A DNA stretch of 64,000 nucleotides, from assembly GCA_015178975.1 (NCBI GenBank), contig WHVD01000012.1:868001-932000 (forward strand), written 5' to 3'. The translations under genes and the position numbers were made by a program. This DNA is from Hysterangium stoloniferum (Eukaryota > Basidiomycota > Agaricomycetes > Hysterangiales > Hysterangiaceae). Below, one piece after another: positions 57,389 to 64,000 of the stretch. The notes under the pieces are model-generated. The model saw only the letters and a program-made list of their open reading frames with translations, was not told the DNA's origin and did no database searches. Every line of letters starts with the position of its first letter. Positions within the stretch are counted from its first letter, which is position 1.

Positions 57389-59247
57389 GTTCTAGTACCG
57401 TAGTACAGGGAGAACTGAGGCTTTAGGTATGCGGCCTTCCACTTGCTTCATTGAAATTTATAGCCTTGTGCGATGATGGGCAGTTCTATCAAAGAACTTA
57501 AACATTCAGCACGATCTACGGATGTTGCGAATTCTGGTTCCTGCATTCTATACGTAGACTTCTTTCCAAGCTGACTTCTGATCCGGAATCGAAATACTGC
57601 TGAAAGCGTACCGAAAACATTAACTTTCCCATAAAATTATATATTTCGGTCCTGTTCTTCGTGGTAGGTATTAAATGTGTCTGGTGTCTTTCAGGAGCCA
57701 TCGGGAACGGGCTTAGAGGCGTTTTCGCGGGGATGTAGGTGTCAGAAATCTGGATGGCAAGTAGGGTCGTACTGTTTCATATAGCCAAGCGGAATGATGT
57801 TTGATGTAGCATTCCATTTTATTATTTGAAGGCCATGTTGCAACACGTGATACTTAGTATGACCGAGAAGCATCCCTGGAAGAAGCATTGAAAACATTGA
57901 ATTTTCCAAAGATCAGCGTAGTGTGTTTCCAGTTCTCGTGTGGCCTGTGAGTTGACCATGGTTGGTCGTGGCTGGCGTGATTGATGAGGGCAGGCAGCCA
58001 CATTCCTACACCATCGAAGATACCGCCGAAAATTGAAATGTGGAAGCCGGATTCAAATTTCACTGCCGCGTAGTGTTGTTCTGTGCACCTTGCGCTGGAA
58101 TTTTTATTAGAACAAGGCCGAACTGACCGTGGTTGCTTAATTAATGGCCATTGCATGAAAGATGGATTTGAGTATGTTTCAGGCAGCCCTCCGTCAAATA
58201 GGGGGCCTCCACGTCATTCGCCACGAACACAGCCAGAAGTTGGAAATTTTTTCAGCCATAAAAAGGCGAAGCGAATGGGATTATCCGCCAGGTTGTTTCA
58301 TCATTTGATTGCGGACAAACTTTGAGAAATTATAGATTTGATCACCCGCAGAACCTTGATTAAATTTGTAATTTTCGCATGATTTAGTCCAAAATGAAAT
58401 GGTGACAGTATTGAGAAAATTACCACACAATTTCTTCACAATTTTACCACCAAAAATGTCGACAACTTTGCAACGGTGCCTAGCGCTGTCGCAGAGTGTA
58501 GTAAGTAGCTGTACAGTGTGGCGGACTCTCTCAAATCTTGCAACCCACCAGTCATTGTGATGCAGCGGAAGCACTAATGCAGCCGCCGATTAGGCCTACG
58601 CCTGCATAATCAGTAGAAATTTCCATGAGTCAGATGGTGGATGAATGTATTTTGAAACTAGAGAGTCATCAACAAATAGCAAGGGCTGTGATTTCTCAAG
58701 CAGCTTGAATATACAACAAGAAAGGAAGCATTCTTGAGGAAATGTCAGCACCAGGTCTTGACCTTGAGTGACCCACTACCATGAGAACTGGGTGGGCCAC
58801 TGCCAGGGTGATTACTGCTATAAACCAAATAATGTGAACTGTGATGTGAAGAAGCCTGATTAAACACACTACCACCAGGACTGGGAGGAGCTGGGAGAGG
58901 CTGAGGCAGACTCACCAGAGTTCATACAGAGTGTTGTTAGCAGGGATCCTACATATTGTCACTCAGTTGTGTAAAGGTTGAGCCTTCTAACAGTTTCTTG
59001 TCTTTCAGTAAGAGGATGTCAATAAACCATTTGGTAAAGGACAGTTTGAAAGCTTGAGTTTGAACATATGTTAAGGTGTCAATAACAAGGGGGAACTAGG
59101 CATAAGATCAGGAAGTCCATATGTACTTAACCAGGGGTCTGGTTCTAAAAGTGAGTGGAGTGTTAGGATTTTTATTTTCAGGCCTCTGCAACTTCTCTTC
59201 ACCCTGACAATCCACCAGCATCCTGACATTGGTACCCCCAACCATGG
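57389..59247. other. Intergenic; no gene recognised
   Basis: About 1.9 kb with short ORFs lacking motifs. The part near 58331-58460 is rich in AATTTTACCACC/GAGAAAATTACC-like repeats resembling the hairpin family at 40-41 kb. From about 58.7 kb the base composition shifts to that of the retroelements. Confidence 0.4.
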
Positions 59248-60609
59248 TGTTACCACCTGCAGCATCCCACCACTTCATTTACTATACATTACCCTTTTGG
59301 TCATTCTTCTCTGCTCCCATTCTGATGCTCTCCCATTATCCCCTCTACATGTATGTATTACTTGCCACCTCAAACCCTTTAGTATGTATTCTTTCCATTA
59401 CCTTGCATTTAGTTCCTTCCTGTTATGACTGTGTCACAACCTGTCGGTCCCTGATGATACTATCATCTGTCTCTGTCTCAAGTTACTGACCAAAGTCATC
59501 ATATTGGAAACTGTTGGTAAACTGACACTGATGTACATATACCCTCATGGCGATCAAACCCCATTTACCCCCCTGTCAAGTTATACTCATACCATCTGGT
59601 TATGCTTTGATACATCCCTTTTATTATGTTTGATCTGTTCTACTCTATGTTTCACATATGCCCATATATACTTGTAGCCCTAATACTATTTCCTCTTCTC
59701 ATAATACTGCTCTCCATTAATCATGGCTTCCGATCATATTGTAACTCTCCAGTTTCTAATCAAGTCTATTTGTTACTAGTTGGACATATCCACTCTTACC
59801 TTAGTTAGTATTTTGAGACACTGATAATTAGTATTTAAGTCCTACTGTAATATAGCTACAAGTCAATCAGAATATTGACTCAGAACACTTGTATACCTCT
59901 CTCATAGCCCCACTCTAAGTACCCCACTCCTGCCTTTGCCTGCACTTGCTCACTCTCAGTCTCTGACCCCACAACCACCTACTATCCTTCAGTTTCCAAT
60001 TGGTGACTTACCAAGAGGATTATTTGATAGGACTTAGTTTTTCCACCTGCCTGAAATTTAAGGACACCCAACAGTGGCGCAGCACATAAGCTGAAGCCAA
60101 GTCCTTCCATTTGGCCTCCATCAGTCTTCTGATATCAGTCAGTTTTCTGTTCTTAACACTTCCAGTCCCTTGTTTCATTTTATTTTTTCCTTTGATCCAT
60201 TCCTCTTCTTACCTCCATGATTGGCCTCCTGATCACCCATCTTATTCTAGTATAAAGACCCCATCTTGTATTCTACTTTTCTTCAGTTTGAAAATTGACT
60301 TAGGTTCCCCTACTCCTACTAAAATTTCAATAAGGAATCCTTCAGCCAGCCAAGACTCATATCCCCTCATCTCTTAGCATTCTGGCATCCCAGTTGATCT
60401 AGTTAAGTGATGATTTCAGTTCCATTGCATACTATTTGCTTATTTCAAAATACTGGAACAATCTAACAGTTTGTGTGAGGGTGCAACACATACATTGAAG
60501 CCAAGCTCCACTTGTATGTATTATAGTACCAGACCCACTGGCTGAGTACACACTCACACTACAGACTCCCAATGTTCCGTCTCCTTTAGTCCTTAGACTT
60601 AGACCTTAA
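59248..60609 (+). repeat. Outer LTR, interrupted by a younger solo LTR
   Basis: A TGTTACCACC start at 59248 and a CCTTAACA end at about 60611 enclose the solo LTR at 59421-60158. CATGG occurs just before the start and overlaps the end, so a target duplication CATGG with a small loss is possible. The motif ACATACATTGAAGCCAAGC (about 60487-60505) corresponds to the CATAAGCTGAAGCC motif of the other LTRs. Confidence 0.5.
59421..60158 (+). mobile_element. Solo LTR (738 bp) with target duplication CTTCC
   Basis: It begins TGTTATGACT and ends TTCTTAACA. CTTCC stands directly before (59416-59420) and after (60159-60163), a perfect 5-bp target duplication. It carries CACATAAGCTGAAGCC near 60084-60099, shared with LTRs at 1698-2238 and 8466-9601. 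The interior of the element was lost. Confidence 0.85.
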
Positions 60610-60621
60610 CATGGAGCTTGG

Positions 60622-60849
60622 CTTCAATGTATATGTTGGGCTTCAATGTATATGTTGGGCTTCAATGTATATGTTGGGCTTCAATGTATATGTTGGGCTT
60701 CAATGTATATGTTGGGCTTCAATGTATATGTTGGGCTTCAATGTATATGTTGGGCTTCAATGTATATGTTGGGCTTCAATGTATATGTTGGGCTTCAATG
60801 TATATGTTGGGCTTCAATGTATATGTTGGGCTTCAATGTATATGTTGGG
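60622..60849. repeat. 19-bp minisatellite, exactly 12 copies
   Basis: CTTCAATGTATATGTTGGG is repeated 12 times without a visible change. The preceding GGAGCTTGGCTTCAATGTAT is the reverse complement of a segment at about 60486-60508 in the outer LTR, so the array grew from an inverted LTR piece. ORFs through it are artefacts. Confidence 0.93.
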
Positions 60850-61076
60850 CCCTTGCACAAACCATCTATGTGCTCTGGCATTTTGGAAACAAGCAAGAAG
60901 TACAACTCAAACAAAGTAAGCAATGCTGATGACTGGAGGGCTGGAGTCTAAGGTTGACAATGATTAGAGTCTCAGACTTGCTAAAGACTAGTGTATGAGA
61001 CACTGAAACAGAAAGGGGGAATACCTAAGTTGATAGTTGAACTGAGGAATAGTAGAATACAAACAGAGACTTTATA
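60850..61076. other. Spacer; no gene seen
   Basis: Probably the 3' untranslated part of the minus-strand gypsy element that follows. Confidence 0.4.
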
Positions 61077-62388
61077 CTAAACTAGAATGGAAGATCCGGG
61101 TTTGAGTGGGTAAGCTGTATGAAAGTCAGTAACGATTTCTGTGGCATTACTGAGTTCCATGGCCAAAATCCATGAGGTTTCTTCATCGGTGCCCTCGTAA
61201 CCCGCCCACTTGACCAAGTAAAGCAGTTTACAAGTGCATCAATGCTTGTCAATTTTCAAATCTAAAATTTGCAAGATTTCAAACTCGGGTTCTCCATCAA
61301 TAATGACCAGAAGGGGGGGAGATTGTATGCAATCCGGGATAGTGTTAGCAGTACAAGGTTCTAACATAGAAACATGAAATACCAGGTGTACTGCACACAT
61401 GCTATCCAGAAGCCGTAGGGTCCAACAAACTGAACCTACTTGTGCGATAATTTCAAACGGACCTAAATATTTTTCAGCAAGCTTTTTTGATGGACAGGTA
61501 GTCCTAAAGAATTGAGCTTTGACAAAAACATGGTCACCAATTTTGAAGTTGGGTGGTGGGATCTGGTGTCTGTCCGCTGAAAGTTGGTATTGCTCTTGGG
61601 CAGACTTAATTGCAGTCCATGGTGAACTCTTGAGCATGAGCAGAGGTGAGATTTCATTCTGGATGTACTGTAATATTTGGATTATATCCTTTATTTGCAA
61701 AGAACAGGGAAACACCAGTAGTGGCCGAGGGTGCATTGTTGTAAGCAAATTCTGCAAGTGGTAACAAAGATTTCCAATTGTCCTGTTGATAATTGCAATA
61801 TATGCGGAGATATTGTTCCAATGTCTGATTGATGCGTTTGGTTTGTCCATCACCTTCCGGGTGATGTCCAGATGTGAAATGTAATTTCATGTCCGAGGAT
61901 TTCCCGAGGGATCTAAAGAAGTGAGACACGAACCCTGATCCTCGATCAGAAGTTACGTGGGACAGAACTCTGTGCTTGGAAAATACATGGATAATGAAAA
62001 GTTCCGCTAACTGCATGGACATAATTGTATCATGTGTAGGGATGAATATACCTTGTTTTGAGAATCTGTCAACAATGACTAGAATGGCGGAAAACCCTTT
62101 GGAATCTGGTAGGTGTTCAATGAAATCCATAGAGATGGAATTCCATGGGTGTTCCGGTACTGGGAGTTGTTTCAAAAGGCCGTATGGCTTGTGTCACTGA
62201 GATTTCAAGCAGGGACAAGTAGTGCAAGATTTACAATAGTGCTTAATGAATCCACGGAGTCTGGGCCAAGTGTATTCTCTTTTTATTAATGATAGAGTTT
62301 TGTTGTACCCAAAATGTCCTGAAAGTGGATGATCATGCTTGTATTGAAGGATCCTGAGGCAGAGGCTGTCGGAGTCTGGTACATAGAT
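61077..62388 (-). pseudogene. Ty3/gypsy integrase and chromodomain, truncated
   Basis: From 62388 downwards: zinc-binding tail, then PEHPWNSISMDFIEHLPDSK (first catalytic Asp), DRFSKQGIFIPTHDTIMSM, LSHVTSDRGSGFVSHFF (second Asp), HHPEGDGQTKRINQTLEQYL (catalytic Glu), the post-core region NFKIGDHVFVKAQFFRTT and YLGPFEIIAQVGS, and the chromodomain KLLYLVKWAGYEGTDEETSW ending at 61077. The D,D-35-E residues are all present. One frameshift near 61650 and a TGA before the chromodomain (same position as in the first copy) inactivate it. It is cut at 62388 by an LTR piece. Confidence 0.88.
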
Positions 62389-62543
62389 TGTGAGGTATCA
62401 GCATTATCTCATAATGTTCTCTTAATTTTCTTTGAATTACTTAATATTTTCTCGAATTTTTATTGTATTTTTACTATGTTTATTGTGAAAAATAGGCCTT
62501 ATTCCTTTTAACTTCCATAAATAATAGCATATATGGACTCATA
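62389..62543 (+). repeat. Fragment of the TGTGAGG LTR-like repeat
   Basis: The sequence starts TGTGAGGTATCAGC and matches 2504-2660 closely. It inserted into the gypsy integrase and was in turn split by the copia element at 62544. Confidence 0.75.
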
Positions 62544-62945
62544 TGTTGGATCAACAAGCATGAAATAGTCCCCGATGACCGTATTCGGCTATACGGCCAC
62601 ACGGTCATACGGTCATGCAAAGGCCGCAATATGGCCTTACGGCGATATAAACATTGGTAACAATAGTCATTTCGTACCCTTGTCTTGATATTATATATTA
62701 TATGGATATTTCTCTTGGCTACTAGACAGTTTAAATACAGGACAATTTAGTTAGTATCACCTCAGCTATTTGGCATACTGCGCGCAAATACTGAGGTGAG
62801 ATAGTTATCACTACTTTTATTTATCTTTCTTACTCATTTATTACCTAGTATTAATTGTTGTATCTAGGTAATCAACTTAGCTATTTGGCATACTGCGCGC
62901 AAATACTGAGTATTAATTGTTGTATCTAGACTCTTAACTCTAATA
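62544..62945 (+). repeat. 5' LTR of a Ty1/copia element (about 402 bp)
   Basis: It starts TGTTGGATCAACAAGC and probably ends CTCTAATA (ancestral TAACA). GGTTATTGGGCCCCGAAC follows, in the position of the primer-binding site. Inside, ATTTGGCATACTGCGCGCAA and TATTAATTGTTGTATCTAG each occur twice (62764-62930), a local duplication. The CGG-rich block at 62580-62645 has short repeats of TATGGCC/CACGGTC type. Confidence 0.65.
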
Positions 62946-62990
62946 GGTTATTGGGCCCCGAACTACACTACGCACAGTTGATATCACAAG

Positions 62991-64000
62991 ATGACCACTA
63001 CTGCTACTTCCTTGTCCGACTCCCTTCCTTCCACTGTTCCCAAGCTTGACAGCAGCGGTGTAAACTGGGCTATATTTGCAGTCCGTTTGGAGGACGCTGT
63101 TGAAGCAAAAGGTTTTTGGGGTCATTTTAATGGCACCACCCTGCGGCCAACTTCTGCAACAGCAACACCTAGTGAAGAAGAATTAGCCGCAATTGCATTG
63201 TGGGACAAAAACGAGAAATCTGCCAAATCCTTGCTCACCCAGAAAATACCCGACTCAACCCTGATGAGGGTGCATTCCAAGAAAACCGTGAAGGAACGAT
63301 GGGACTCAATTGTCTCTGAATACACAGAGAAAGGCACGTATGCTCAAACTGATTTGAGATCCCGATTCCTCGAAATGCGGTGTGCGGAAAAGGCGAATGT
63401 TCGGGAATTCCTTGATACCCTACGGGTCAAAAGAGAAGAGTTAGCATCAGTGGGAGTTGACATAGATGAAAAGGATTACCGATCCACTATCATTTCATCT
63501 CTCCCCATAGCCTTGTCCAACTTCGCGTCAAGTCAATTAGCAGCAGCACGAATGTGGAGCCCCACTGGTACTATCTCACCTGATAAACTCATCATGCTGA
63601 TCTCCGAAGAATACGAGCGCCAGAAGATGCTGCGATCTAGACGTTCCGGAAAGACAAAAGATGATGAACGGGATGAGGCATTGTTTGCTGGTTCATCTGA
63701 CAAAGGGAAGGGCAAAAACCGTGACCGGAAACCTCGTGGAGTGTGCTGGAACTGCAACGAAAAAGGTCATAAACAGGACAGTTGTCCCAAAGCCAAGAAA
63801 GTCGAGAAGAAGAATGACACCTCACCTACGAAACCTAGTGGCTCTGCCAATGCCGCTGTAGACTCCGATTCCGAAAGTGAGGGTGTATTTGTTGTAGATG
63901 AAGAATCTATACCGGAATGTGGATCCATTTCTGACTCCTCTTACCCTATAAACGACCTTGACGACAGCGCATCAGACTGGTTCTCTGTTATTGGCGAAGA
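62991..64000 (+). CDS. Ty1/copia Gag (start of polyprotein), runs off window
   Basis: The frame is open from ATG 62991 to the window end (336 codons so far). The Gag domain shows LDSSGVNWAIFAVRLEDAVE, ALWDKNEKSAKSLLTQKIPD, KTVKERWDSIVSEYTEKGTY, LRSRFLEMRCAEKANVREFL and SSLPIALSNFASSQL, the UBN2-type copia Gag pattern. A CCHC zinc knuckle CWNCNEKGHKQDSC lies at about residues 253-266, followed by an acidic Ser/Asp-rich linker towards the protease. No stops or frameshifts were seen, so this may be a young, possibly active element; its pol and 3' LTR are beyond the window. Confidence 0.88.
   Translation, partial: MTTTATSLSDSLPSTVPKLDSSGVNWAIFAVRLEDAVEAKGFWGHFNGTTLRPTSATATPSEEELAAIALWDKNEKSAKSLLTQKIPDSTLMRVHSKKTVKERWDSIVSEYTEKGTYAQTDLRSRFLEMRCAEKANVREFLDTLRVKREELASVGVDIDEKDYRSTIISSLPIALSNFASSQLAAARMWSPTGTISPDKLIMLISEEYERQKMLRSRRSGKTKDDERDEALFAGSSDKGKGKNRDRKPRGVCWNCNEKGHKQDSCPKAKKVEKKNDTSPTKPSGSANAAVDSDSESEGVFVVDEESIPECGSISDSSYPINDLDDSASDWFSVIGE

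Noticed and set aside
60611-60951. Three overlapping ORFs of about 100 codons
   Set aside because: They are translations of the 19-bp minisatellite in all three frames, which is expected because 19 is not a multiple of three and no unit contains a stop.

Overview
The window looks like a chromosome segment of a filamentous basidiomycete, most likely an Agaricomycete (mushroom-forming) fungus. Host genes are cut by many introns of about 45-80 nt, some exons are only 11-18 nt long, and the transposable elements are Ty3/gypsy chromoviruses with a chromodomain, Ty1/copia and an RNase H-bearing non-LTR element. The organism call is an inference from gene architecture and families.

Layout. 1-16.6 kb is a transposon graveyard: a gypsy 3' end with LTR, an LTR-like AT-rich segment, gypsy reverse transcriptase and RNase H/integrase fragments on the minus strand, a 1136-bp solo LTR (target duplication AGTAT) swollen by a 15-bp minisatellite, a 0.93-kb array of a 17-bp repeat, and a collapsed non-LTR retrotransposon. 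About 18.8-19.5 kb holds an Hsp20-type small heat-shock gene. 20.3-31.5 kb is a 5.6-kb tandem duplication; each unit carries a small Cys-rich protein gene and a secreted type-B carboxylesterase. The damage is reciprocal: unit 1 keeps the Cys-rich gene but its esterase is frameshifted, while unit 2 keeps the esterase but its Cys-rich gene is frameshifted. The duplication also copied the 3' end of a conserved, probably mitochondrial protein gene (complete copy 31.2-32.3 kb, minus).

32.5-37.1 kb is ordinary host gene space: RBX1 (RING-box subunit of cullin ligases) and tubulin-folding cofactor C share a 145-bp divergent promoter, followed by a histidine-phosphatase/phosphoglycerate-mutase-like gene. 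37.9-52.2 kb is the most interesting stretch: a tartrate/isopropylmalate-type beta-decarboxylating dehydrogenase, a conserved protein of unknown function, a 2-isopropylmalate synthase and a 3-isopropylmalate dehydratase, all on the plus strand and all with open, spliceable reading frames. Together they could supply the three reaction types of 2-oxoacid chain elongation (condensation, isomerisation, oxidative decarboxylation). The synthase and the isomerase carry substitutions at positions I know as nearly invariant, and the dehydrogenase is of tartrate-dehydrogenase rather than LEU2 type. This suggests a leucine-like elongation module with another substrate, though leucine biosynthesis cannot be excluded.

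53.1-57.4 kb holds a secreted S41-peptidase-family gene on the minus strand followed by a decayed partial copy of its own 3' exons. 58-64 kb returns to transposons: a solo LTR with target duplication CTTCC nested in another LTR, a 19-bp minisatellite, a gypsy integrase/chromodomain region cut by an LTR piece, and the 5' LTR and gag of a copia element running off the window end.

All exon models were made by eye from splice signals, phase and family similarity; none was checked by alignment or transcripts.
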